IMG/VR virus record: IMGVR_UViG_3300037133_000093
Coordinates: 1 to 40,263 of that record
Direction: 5' to 3' (one strand)
Length of the DNA: 40,263 nt
Source of the DNA: a virus
This document shows positions 16,516 to 22,527 of this stretch, piece after piece. Each line of letters opens with the position of its first letter. Within the stretch, counting starts at the first letter, position 1. The notes under the pieces were generated by a model that was not told where the DNA came from, did no database searches, and saw nothing but the letters and a program-made list of their open reading frames with translations. A program made the position numbers and the translations under genes.

Positions 16516-16881
16516 ATGAAACGCATTTTCGCGGCACTCTCGGTTCTGGCTCTTGCGGCCCCGCTTGCCGTGTGCCAGGCGAAGGTGACGACGTGCGAAG
16601 TGAATCTGACGTGGGATGCGCCGCTAAGTTCTCCTGATCCCGTTTCCAGTTATGACGCCTTCCGCGCTCCAAGCGGAGGAACTTCATATCAGCAACTCAA
16701 TACAACAGCGATCACGTCAACTACCTATAGCGATCTGACAGTTCAAGCATCTACCTACGACTACATTGTCGAGAGTGTCGATGCGAGTGGAGTGACAAGC
16801 GCGCCTTCGAACGTGGCTAGTGTCGTAGTTCCAGCCTTACCGCCATCACCGTCTAAACCAACCGTAAAGTTCAACCCGTAG
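16516..16881 (+). CDS. exported fibronectin type III-like protein (121 aa)
   Basis: ATG 16516 follows AAGGAG. Residues 1-20 are a type I signal peptide (MKRIFAALSVLALAAPLAVC region, with AxA-like cleavage near VCQA). The rest is one FN3-like beta-sandwich: VNLTWDAP, SYDAFRAPSGG, STTYSDLTVQASTYDYIVE, SAPSNVASVVVP, which follows the normal FN3 strand pattern. It ends in a Pro-rich tail with PTVKFNP. The next gene encodes another exported protein with an FN3-like middle and a PTVKISYP ending, so the pair look like tandem paralogs. Role unknown; binding to the host envelope or to released virions is possible. Confidence 0.7.
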   Translation: MKRIFAALSVLALAAPLAVCQAKVTTCEVNLTWDAPLSSPDPVSSYDAFRAPSGGTSYQQLNTTAITSTTYSDLTVQASTYDYIVESVDASGVTSAPSNVASVVVPALPPSPSKPTVKFNP

Positions 16882-16892
16882 GGAGGAGTTCT

Positions 16893-17429
16893 ATGAAGTC
16901 GATAAATCTGAAGTTCGCATCATTGCTGATTTTGCTTTTCGCAGCCGCTGGCTGTAAGCCACAGGCCCCGGTCTCGCCACCGCCATCGGCAACTGTAAAT
17001 TGGACTGCTCTCCCATGCCCGACTGGATATAGCTGCGGCTACATCGTCAGTTCGGCCACATGCACGAGCGCCACAGTATGCCCAACACCATCCAGCAGTG
17101 GACCGTACACGCCAAAACAGACGGCGAGTTCCCCGCTCACCACAAACACGTACACCGACACAGCGCCACCGACCGGAGTATACGAAGCCTACACGGTACA
17201 GTTTGTGGAGACGCCAACTGGAGGACAACCAGCAACCGGAGCACCTTCTCCTGCGTCAGCACCCGTGTTGATTGCGCTCTATCCGGGCACGCCGGGACAG
17301 CCTTCGGTAACATCTGTGGCCGAGCTTGCACCTCCGCTTTTTCCAGACGCTTCGGAACAGCAAGTCGCAAGCAACTCGATTCCTGTTGCGGTACGTCCAA
17401 CAGTTAAGATTTCATACCCACGTCTGTAA
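16893..17429 (+). CDS. predicted lipoprotein with FN3-like domain (178 aa)
   Basis: GGGAGGAG precedes ATG 16893. The N-terminus is a lipoprotein signal: basic start, hydrophobic core and lipobox AAGC with the acceptor Cys at residue 21. A Pro-rich spacer follows, then an FN3-like region (TVNWTALPCP, GYIVSSATC, YEAYTVQFVETPTGG) with several cysteines that could form disulphides. The C-terminal 50 residues are Pro/Ala/Ser-rich. It should be anchored in the inner or outer membrane of the infected cell. A phage lipoprotein in this place may act in lysis (like a spanin partner) or in exclusion of other phages; neither is shown by the sequence. Confidence 0.7.
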   Translation: MKSINLKFASLLILLFAAAGCKPQAPVSPPPSATVNWTALPCPTGYSCGYIVSSATCTSATVCPTPSSSGPYTPKQTASSPLTTNTYTDTAPPTGVYEAYTVQFVETPTGGQPATGAPSPASAPVLIALYPGTPGQPSVTSVAELAPPLFPDASEQQVASNSIPVAVRPTVKISYPRL

Positions 17430-17442
17430 GTTGAACGCGATC

Positions 17443-17448
17443 TATAAT
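17443..17448 (+). promoter_or_regulatory. candidate -10 element upstream of lysis-like genes
   Basis: A perfect TATAAT lies in the 41-base gap before the gene at 17471, with a transcription start expected near 17455. No good -35 hexamer is found 16-18 bases upstream and there is no extended -10 TG, so a phage factor or weak activity is possible. Low confidence. Confidence 0.3.
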
Positions 17449-17470
17449 TACGTTCGAGAAAGGTAAGAAA

Positions 17471-17809
17471 GTGGGCACGACAAGCGAGGCAATCGTGGCA
17501 GAACCTAAAACAAATAGCGAAGGAATGGCTGAGTGGATGAAGTGGGGCATATCCGCGCTCGTTTCAGCCCTCACCACGACTGCTCTGGGAGCGTGGTATA
17601 TGTCAGCCACGCTCACCACTATAAACGACCATCTGGATCGCCTCGACAGCGGAGAGAAGGCAATCATGGAGCAACATGCGGCGCTCTCGGACCAGATTTA
17701 TACGATCAACGAGGAGCAGAATATCGTGATCACACTGCTGCATGATGAGCATACAAGCAGGATTCCGCTTCCGAGTCCTTCGAAGCACGATGGGTTTTCC
17801 GACCGTTAG
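17471..17809 (+). CDS. small single-span membrane protein (112 aa), possible holin or lysis accessory
   Basis: The GTG at 17471 follows AAAGG; an internal ATG at residue 19 is the alternative. One hydrophobic segment (about residues 26-48, ISALVSALTTTALGAWYM) is followed by an acidic and Gln-rich predicted coiled coil (NDHLDRLDSGEKAIMEQ onward) and a polar end. This single-span plus coiled-coil layout resembles some small holins and inner-membrane spanins, and the gene lies in a cluster ending with an endolysin. A lysis role is inferred from layout and neighbours only. Confidence 0.55.
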   Translation: MGTTSEAIVAEPKTNSEGMAEWMKWGISALVSALTTTALGAWYMSATLTTINDHLDRLDSGEKAIMEQHAALSDQIYTINEEQNIVITLLHDEHTSRIPLPSPSKHDGFSDR

Positions 17810-17823
17810 GAAAGGTGAAAGAG

Positions 17824-19152
17824 ATGGGAAACTGGATTCAGCTACTTGCTCAATTGGTCGCCAGCATCCTTGAACGCGCATTTGGAACCAAACCAAATAC
17901 CTTGCTGACAATCACAGGGATCATAGGTGGCGTCGCTGCCATTTTAGCGGCGCTTCCAAGTTCGGTGATTCCGGCCAAGTACCAACCATACCTCATAAGC
18001 GCCGCTGGGTTTTTCTCCGTCTTGGCTGGCGTGCTCGGCTACGGGAAGGGCACCACGCCGCCTCCACTCGCGCCGCCGTTGAACCAGACGAACGTGAAGC
18101 CGCTGTCGCCGCGATTCAACTGTCATCCATACGTGAAGCGCCTTGCCGCTGGAGTCCCGACCGCGTCTGGTGCGTGGGAAGTTGATGACCTTTGCGCTGC
18201 CTACGAGTGGCCGACCGGTCTGAAAGGGGGAGGAACCATCGGGATCGTGGAGCTTGGCGGCGGGTGGGTGCAATCGGACATTGACGCCTACTTCCAGTCC
18301 ATCGACCAGCCATCGCCATCTCTGACAGATGTGTCGGTCGATGGAACGAAGAATTCTCCGGGTAACGACAATGATATGGAGGTTGCTCTCGATATTGAGG
18401 TCGCGGGTGCCGCCTACTTCGTGGCCACCGGCAAGCCAGCCACCATTCGCGTGTACTGGTCACAGGACATTGCTTCGGCGGTCGCCAAGGCTTCCAAGGA
18501 TGGCTGCGCCGTTTGCTCTATCTCGTGGGGCGCTGACGAAGCCGCATGGGGATCGGAAGCTTGCAAGCAAATGGATGCTGCAGCAAAGGCCGCGACCGAT
18601 GCCGGGATGGTAGTGTTTGCCGCTTCCGGAGACAATGATTCAAGCGACGGCGGTCGCAATGCCGCCAACGTGGATTGCCCAGCGTCATGCCCGCACGTGG
18701 TGGGATGCGGCGGCACGTCGAAGACAGCAAGCAGCGAGACGGTTTGGAATAACAACCCCGGCAAAACGGACGGCTCTGGAACTGGCGGCGGATATTCCAC
18801 CATTTTCCCGGCTCAGGCTTGGCAAGTAGACATCCCTCCAGCGCCCAAAGGTCTGGGCCGCATGGTCCCCGATCTTGCCGCCAACGCCGATCCCGATACT
18901 GGGTACCTAATTTTTCAAGGGGGGCAGCAACAGATTGTTGGAGGAACGAGCGCCGTGGCACCGTTGTACGCTGGCCTGTTCGCGGCGTGGGGTAGGAAGG
19001 TTGGATTCATCTCGACAAGGCTTTGGGATCATCCACCCTCTTTCACGCTCATTACCACGGGCGGTAACGGCCAGTACGAAGCTGGGCCGAAGCCGAGCCC
19101 ATGCACTGGTCTGGGTGTGCCAATCGGGAAGAAACTTTCACAGATTTTTTGA
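17824..19152 (+). CDS. holin-like membrane anchor fused to sedolisin (S53) serine protease
   Basis: ATG 17824 (MGNWIQLL) fits the upstream AGGAAAGG better than GTG 17815. Residues about 1-80 hold two hydrophobic segments (TITGIIGGVAAILAAL and YLISAAGFFSVLAGVLG), like a small holin, followed by a Pro-rich linker. The rest is a peptidase S53 domain: GTIGIVELGGGW, the catalytic Glu186/Asp190 pair in DNDMEVALDIE, Asp270 in ASGDNDSSDG (oxyanion), PDLAANADPDTGY and the nucleophile Ser376 in GGTSAVAP. Sedolisins usually have a long N-terminal propeptide; here the membrane part replaces it. The C-terminal calcium site seems degraded: the expected Asp residues are replaced (FTLITTGGNG and PSPCTGLG). 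Sedolisins are often active at acid pH. Membrane-anchored proteolysis during lysis or envelope remodelling is inferred. Confidence 0.85.
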   Translation: MGNWIQLLAQLVASILERAFGTKPNTLLTITGIIGGVAAILAALPSSVIPAKYQPYLISAAGFFSVLAGVLGYGKGTTPPPLAPPLNQTNVKPLSPRFNCHPYVKRLAAGVPTASGAWEVDDLCAAYEWPTGLKGGGTIGIVELGGGWVQSDIDAYFQSIDQPSPSLTDVSVDGTKNSPGNDNDMEVALDIEVAGAAYFVATGKPATIRVYWSQDIASAVAKASKDGCAVCSISWGADEAAWGSEACKQMDAAAKAATDAGMVVFAASGDNDSSDGGRNAANVDCPASCPHVVGCGGTSKTASSETVWNNNPGKTDGSGTGGGYSTIFPAQAWQVDIPPAPKGLGRMVPDLAANADPDTGYLIFQGGQQQIVGGTSAVAPLYAGLFAAWGRKVGFISTRLWDHPPSFTLITTGGNGQYEAGPKPSPCTGLGVPIGKKLSQIF

Positions 19153-19160
19153 GGAGCATT

Positions 19161-19769
19161 ATGAATCGTAGAATGTTTTTGCAACTCTCAGGAACCGGTG
19201 CAGCGGTCGCGGTGGCGGCACCGACCGTATTGCTGACGACTGGATGCTCGACAGCGTGGATCACGACGGTCATCGACGATATACCGGTCGTAATCAACAT
19301 CGTGAACAGCGTGGTGTCGGTGATCGCTGAGGCAACCAGCAATGGGGGCCTGCCTGCAAGCGTCGCAGCGGCTCTCACGACGGCCATGAACGTTGCGATT
19401 GCCTCGCTCAACGCGTTCCAAGACGCGGCCAACGCCTACAACGCGAACAAGTCGCAGGGCAACCTAAACGCGCTGATTGCGGCACTGACGAAGGTACAGA
19501 GCGACGTACAGGGCGTCATCGCAACTCTCCCGGCTGGATCAGTATCGCCATCCATCGTCGCCGTGATCGTAGCGGCTTTGGGAACGGCCATCTTGACTCT
19601 GTCCAGCATTCAGGCGCTCATTCCCGGCGCAGCGCCAGCAGTGGTGACGGCGAGGGCTGTGGCAGCGGTCGCGACAGGCAAGGTCGAACCGCCTAATGCG
19701 GCCACTTTGAAGTCCAGCTTCAACGCGGTTCTCGGGCTTCACGGATACCAGAAATTCCAATTGCAATAA
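19161..19769 (+). CDS. predicted Tat-type lipoprotein (202 aa)
   Basis: ATG 19161 is chosen because GAGGAG lies just upstream; the longer frame from 19101 would overlap the protease gene. The N-terminus MNRRMFLQLSG has a twin-arginine-like motif followed by a hydrophobic stretch and a lipobox-like LTTGC (Cys near residue 29), so the product may be exported folded and lipidated. The body is helical and Ala/Val-rich (VVINIVNSVVSVIAEA, VAVIVAALGTAILTL) with little charge and could associate with membranes. The protein ends GLHGYQKFQLQ. No known family is recognised. Confidence 0.65.
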   Translation: MNRRMFLQLSGTGAAVAVAAPTVLLTTGCSTAWITTVIDDIPVVINIVNSVVSVIAEATSNGGLPASVAAALTTAMNVAIASLNAFQDAANAYNANKSQGNLNALIAALTKVQSDVQGVIATLPAGSVSPSIVAVIVAALGTAILTLSSIQALIPGAAPAVVTARAVAAVATGKVEPPNAATLKSSFNAVLGLHGYQKFQLQ

Positions 19770-19783
19770 GATCGAGGCGAACG

Positions 19784-20383
19784 ATGAAACAAGGATTGAT
19801 GACCAAGATGCTTTGGGCCGGGATCGCGTTGCTGGCAATTTCGACAGTCGCCAGCGCGCAATCCGGCCTCGTTTTTTCGAGTGCCGCCGAGGCTACGGCT
19901 CTCGACTACCAGAAGTCATGGACAGCCGCCACGCATACAACAGAATCACTTGACCTGATCGATTGGGGAGTACAGAAAGGGAACAGCCTTTCAGTAGAAG
20001 GCCACGAAATTACGGCGTCGCCATTCAACGCATACTTCGGAGGTGTTCGGTACTCGCCCGATCTCTCGGCGTTATTCGCGAAGACAAACCTGCCCGCAGA
20101 TTCGTTCCAAATCTTCATCCAAGGAGCGGGCGGACTGGCGACATTCACAGCGAATAACCAAATCGCTTTACTCTTCGGCGGTGGAGCGTCCTATCGGATC
20201 ACTCCGAATCTTCAGTGGTCCACGCTCGACATACACTTCATGCGTGTCGGATCGAATAACGCAATCGAGATGACGAGCGGGCTCGCGTACTATTTCAACC
20301 CGCAGGCAACGAAGAGCATGGCGCTTCGAAGGATGATTTTGCACAGGGCGATGATCAAGGCCGCGACAGCAGGGATAAAGTAG
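19784..20383 (+). CDS. exported, outer-membrane beta-barrel-like protein (199 aa)
   Basis: GAGG precedes ATG 19784. Residues about 1-25 are a type I signal peptide with cleavage after ASA (ISTVASAQ). The mature part alternates hydrophobic and polar residues and has Gly/aromatic patterns typical of barrel strands: ITASPFNAYFGGVRY, SFQIFIQGAGGLATF, QIALLFGGGASYRITP and MTSGLAYYF. It is about the size of small eight-stranded barrels. The last 27 residues are basic and unlike the usual C-terminal aromatic of outer-membrane proteins. A phage barrel could change host surface properties or block superinfection; this is inference. Confidence 0.6.
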   Translation: MKQGLMTKMLWAGIALLAISTVASAQSGLVFSSAAEATALDYQKSWTAATHTTESLDLIDWGVQKGNSLSVEGHEITASPFNAYFGGVRYSPDLSALFAKTNLPADSFQIFIQGAGGLATFTANNQIALLFGGGASYRITPNLQWSTLDIHFMRVGSNNAIEMTSGLAYYFNPQATKSMALRRMILHRAMIKAATAGIK

Positions 20384-20390
20384 GTGTCGG

Positions 20391-20843
20391 ATGACTCTTC
20401 AGGATCAGGTCGTAGGTGCTATCTGTGCATGGAAGGAAGCGCGCGGCGGTGGCGCGCAAGGGATGCATTCGATCCTGAACGTGCTCGTGAACCGCGCGGC
20501 CAAAGCGAAGAGCAGCGTCTACGAGGAGGCGTTGCGGCCTGAGCAGTTTTCGAGCATGACCACACCCGGCGATAAGGAACTTGGAATCGGCCCAAACGCG
20601 CTCAACGCTCCAGACTGGAGTGCCTTCATCACCTCCCTGTCGCTGGCCGCTGACATCTCCGCAGGGGTGCTTCCAGATATCACAGGTGGCAGCACCCTCT
20701 ACTACAACCCAAAAGGCATCCGGACGACGGCAACCTTCACACTTCCAAGTGGCACCGTGGTGCCGTTCCCGGAGGGCTGGAATCCTGCGGTCGTGACTTA
20801 CCGGTGCGAGATCGCTGGGCAGTTATTTTTCACGGAGAAGTAG
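20391..20843 (+). CDS. endolysin, SleB-type cell wall hydrolase
   Basis: The 150-residue protein matches the cell wall hydrolase family named after SleB: WKEARGGGAQGMHSILNVLVNR with likely catalytic Glu16, then a second conserved part (AADISAGVLPDITGG, STLYYNPKG). Enzymes of this family cleave the peptidoglycan glycan strand, generally as lytic transglycosylases. It has no signal peptide, so it needs a holin to reach the wall, consistent with the membrane proteins encoded just upstream. It is at the end of the lysis-like cluster, seven bases after the beta-barrel gene. The TTG-rich region upstream lacks a strong ribosome site, suggesting moderate expression or coupling. Confidence 0.85.
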   Translation: MTLQDQVVGAICAWKEARGGGAQGMHSILNVLVNRAAKAKSSVYEEALRPEQFSSMTTPGDKELGIGPNALNAPDWSAFITSLSLAADISAGVLPDITGGSTLYYNPKGIRTTATFTLPSGTVVPFPEGWNPAVVTYRCEIAGQLFFTEK

Positions 20844-20844
20844 G

Positions 20845-21024
20845 ATGCCAACCGAGACGTTCAAGAGCGAGGAAGCCTACCGCGAGAGCCGCGCGTACAC
20901 GCACATCCACGGCATTCCCACGCACGCCGAAAAGGTTTGCATCAAAGGCAAAGGATGCCACAAGGTTCAGCACGGCAAGAAGCGCAAGAAAGCGCAGAAG
21001 AAGAGAGTATCGCGAAAGCGCTGA
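20845..21024 (+). CDS. basic small protein with CxxxxxC (59 aa)
   Basis: ATG 20845 lies one base after the endolysin stop, with GGAG at 20834-20837. The N-terminal half is mixed (MPTETFKSEEAYRESR), the middle has a cysteine pair (VCIKGKGC), and the C-terminal third is strongly basic, ending KKRVSRKR. This ending resembles the KKRVSGK and KKRVAGK ends of proteins at 8844 and 9004. It is one of the set of basic micro-proteins in this window. Confidence 0.6.
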   Translation: MPTETFKSEEAYRESRAYTHIHGIPTHAEKVCIKGKGCHKVQHGKKRKKAQKKRVSRKR

Positions 21025-21030
21025 TTTTCA

Positions 21031-21059
21031 GTGACAGCGGCTCTCGATTGCGGTATAAA
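21031..21059 (+). promoter_or_regulatory. sigma70-type promoter
   Basis: GTGACA (21031-21036, five of six consensus bases) and TATAAA (21054-21059, five of six) are separated by exactly 17 bases. Transcription should start near 21066 and reach the two hairpins at 21079-21108 and 21117-21142. This is the best promoter in the window. Confidence 0.65.
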
Positions 21060-21065
21060 CAGCAG

Positions 21066-21149
21066 TGAGCAACGTGCCTTCCCGATCCCATCCTGACCGG
21101 CTCGGGAAACAAGCGGCGGCTCCGACGTAAAAGTCGGGGCCGTTTTTGT
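21066..21149 (+). ncRNA. candidate short two-hairpin RNA ending in intrinsic terminator
   Basis: Hairpin 1 pairs TTCCCGA (21079-21085) with TCGGGAA (21102-21108). Hairpin 2 pairs CGGCTCCGAC (21117-21126) with GTCGGGGCCG (21133-21142, one G-T pair) around GTAAAA and is followed by TTTTTGTTT, an intrinsic terminator. With the promoter at 21031-21059 the product would be about 84 nt. The stretch GGGAAACAAGCGGCGGCT is nearly the same as in the gap at 3890-3905. It could be a regulatory leader, an attenuator for the downstream micro-genes or an independent small RNA. Confidence 0.45.
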
Positions 21150-21160
21150 TTGGAGGAACA

Positions 21161-21814
21161 TTGGCGTTTCCGTATTCAAAGCGTCGCTTCAAGGGAACCT
21201 GCCTCGCCTGTGGGAAGCCGCGCCGTGGCGAAAAATACTGCTCCAGGAGTTGCGCTGCACCCTTTAAGACTCACCATCCGAGGCCGAAGGTTTGGCTTGT
21301 GTGCTACGTGTGCGGGGTCGATTTTGAATGCTACAAATCAGTATCGAAAGATCGTCGCTACTGCACGAGAAAGTGTTCACGGGTCGCGGTCGGAATGATG
21401 CTATCGAAAGATAACAATCCGAACTGGAAGGGCGGAATTTCTGATCGCGAGTGGAAGAGCAGGACCGCAATCGCTCGCGTGAAGCGCAAGAGAAAAGCCT
21501 GCGAAAGATGTGGATCGACCGCGAATCTTCAGGGACATCATAGGCTTCCATACGCCGATTTCCCAGAAAAGCGAGACGCTGAGGAAAACATAGAAATCAT
21601 CTGCGCCGATTGCCACGCGAAAGAGCACCCACATCTTGCAGGAATGATCATGATTCCTCGCCAGAGATCGGGAGTTTACCTCGAATGCAGATTTTGTAAA
21701 GCTAAGTTTTATCGTCCAAAATGTCACGCTTCAGGATCGAAATTCTGTTCCAGAAAATGCCAGTACGATTCATGGCGCGGAAAGAAGTGGGAGGAGATTC
21801 GATATGCCGCATAA
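21161..21814 (+). CDS. HNH endonuclease with zinc-finger segments
   Basis: The TTG at 21161 is preferred: GGAGG lies at 21152-21156, while the frame's earlier TTG at 21146 overlaps the terminator. The protein (217 aa) has several Cys pairs (CLACGKPRRGEKYCSRSC; CYVCG; CTRKC) that look like small zinc fingers, then an HNH nuclease core: CERCGSTANLQGHHRLPY, followed by ENIEIICADCHAKEH. A last zinc pair (CRFCKAKFYRPKC and CSRKC) closes it. It is a likely homing or mobile nuclease placed between the promoter/terminator element and the basic micro-genes, as if it was inserted there. It overlaps the next gene by 11 bases. Confidence 0.85.
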   Translation: MAFPYSKRRFKGTCLACGKPRRGEKYCSRSCAAPFKTHHPRPKVWLVCYVCGVDFECYKSVSKDRRYCTRKCSRVAVGMMLSKDNNPNWKGGISDREWKSRTAIARVKRKRKACERCGSTANLQGHHRLPYADFPEKRDAEENIEIICADCHAKEHPHLAGMIMIPRQRSGVYLECRFCKAKFYRPKCHASGSKFCSRKCQYDSWRGKKWEEIRYAA

Positions 21815-22070
21815 GAAGAAGCACGCGAAGAAGTCAAAGAAGTGGATTCAGGGCGCGGTTAAGCACAAAGGGAGCTTGACCAAAGCCGCAGAGGCTCACG
21901 GAAAATCTACCACTGCGGAAGCTGAATCCGAAGCATCCTCGCCCGACAAGAGCAAGTCCGCGCGTGGTCGTCTGGCGCTGCGGTTCATGGGGAAGGCGAA
22001 GCACGGCAACATCAAGAAGGCCAAGGGCCGCAAAAAGCACCACGGCAAGCGCATCGCTTCGAAGGCGTAA
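21804..22070 (+). CDS. Lys/Ala-rich basic protein (88 aa)
   Basis: ATG 21804 has GGAGGAG at about 21790. The protein starts MPHKKKHAKKSKKWIQGAVK and ends IKKAKGRKKHHGKRIASKA. The segment KWIQGAVKHKGSLTKAA, followed by a DKSKSARGRLAL stretch, resembles a small domain common in phage proteins of unknown role in which a WIQ-A-K-x-GAL start precedes a hydrophobic helix. The C-terminal KAKGRKKH matches the KAKGGK core of the micro-proteins at 3971 and 8666. A nucleic acid-binding virion protein is a fair guess. Confidence 0.65.
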   Translation: MPHKKKHAKKSKKWIQGAVKHKGSLTKAAEAHGKSTTAEAESEASSPDKSKSARGRLALRFMGKAKHGNIKKAKGRKKHHGKRIASKA

Positions 22071-22073
22071 ACG

Positions 22074-22199
22074 ATGGGGAGCGAAGTCGGGGCGACAAAC
22101 TTGGAATCGGTGAAAAAAGCGTCGGCCTGCTGCGCTCCGAAGCTCTCAGGCAAAAAGAAAGGCAAGGGGACACGCAGGAAAATCGTGACGAAGAGGTGA
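22074..22199 (+). CDS. basic micro-protein with CC pair (41 aa)
   Basis: ATG 22074 starts three bases after the previous stop. The 41-residue product has a neutral first half containing ASACCAP and a basic second half (SGKKKGKGTRRKIVTKR). It is in a tight row with two other basic genes and is probably translated by coupling, since no strong ribosome site is seen other than those coding for the preceding gene end. Confidence 0.5.
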   Translation: MGSEVGATNLESVKKASACCAPKLSGKKKGKGTRRKIVTKR

Positions 22200-22203
22200 T
22201 GTG

Positions 22204-22509
22204 ATGGCGAAGAAGCGGAAGAAGAGCAAAAAGTCAGCAGAGAACACGGCGTGTGCAGCGCCCATGTCGTCTCCGGACCGGAGCGCCAATGCTGGGATCG
22301 AAGAGGCCGAGAATGGCTTCATCGTCCGCGTGAGCAGCGAGGGCCTTGGAAAGGGCAAGAAGCACCAATACACGAGCAAGAAATTTGTCGCCACAGATCA
22401 CCCGACTGCGCTGCGAATCGCCTCTCAGGGCTTCGCTGGCCTCGCGAAAAAAGTCAGCGGAAAGGGCAAGAAGGGCGGCAAGAAAAAAGTCTCAGTGAAG
22501 AAAATGTAA
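22204..22509 (+). CDS. Lys-rich small protein (101 aa)
   Basis: ATG 22204 (GAGGTG ribosome site, five bases of spacing) is chosen over the adjacent GTG 22201. Both ends are very Lys-rich (MAKKRKKSKKSAEN; GKGKKGGKKKVSVKKM) and enclose a folded-looking middle of about 65 residues (AENGFIVRVSSEGLGKG, then KFVATDHPTALRIASQGF). This middle may be a small alpha/beta domain, with the basic ends binding DNA or RNA. It is the last of the second micro-protein cluster and precedes the tail-connector gene by 18 bases. Confidence 0.65.
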   Translation: MAKKRKKSKKSAENTACAAPMSSPDRSANAGIEEAENGFIVRVSSEGLGKGKKHQYTSKKFVATDHPTALRIASQGFAGLAKKVSGKGKKGGKKKVSVKKM

Positions 22510-22527
22510 TGAAGCCCGCGAGGGGAA

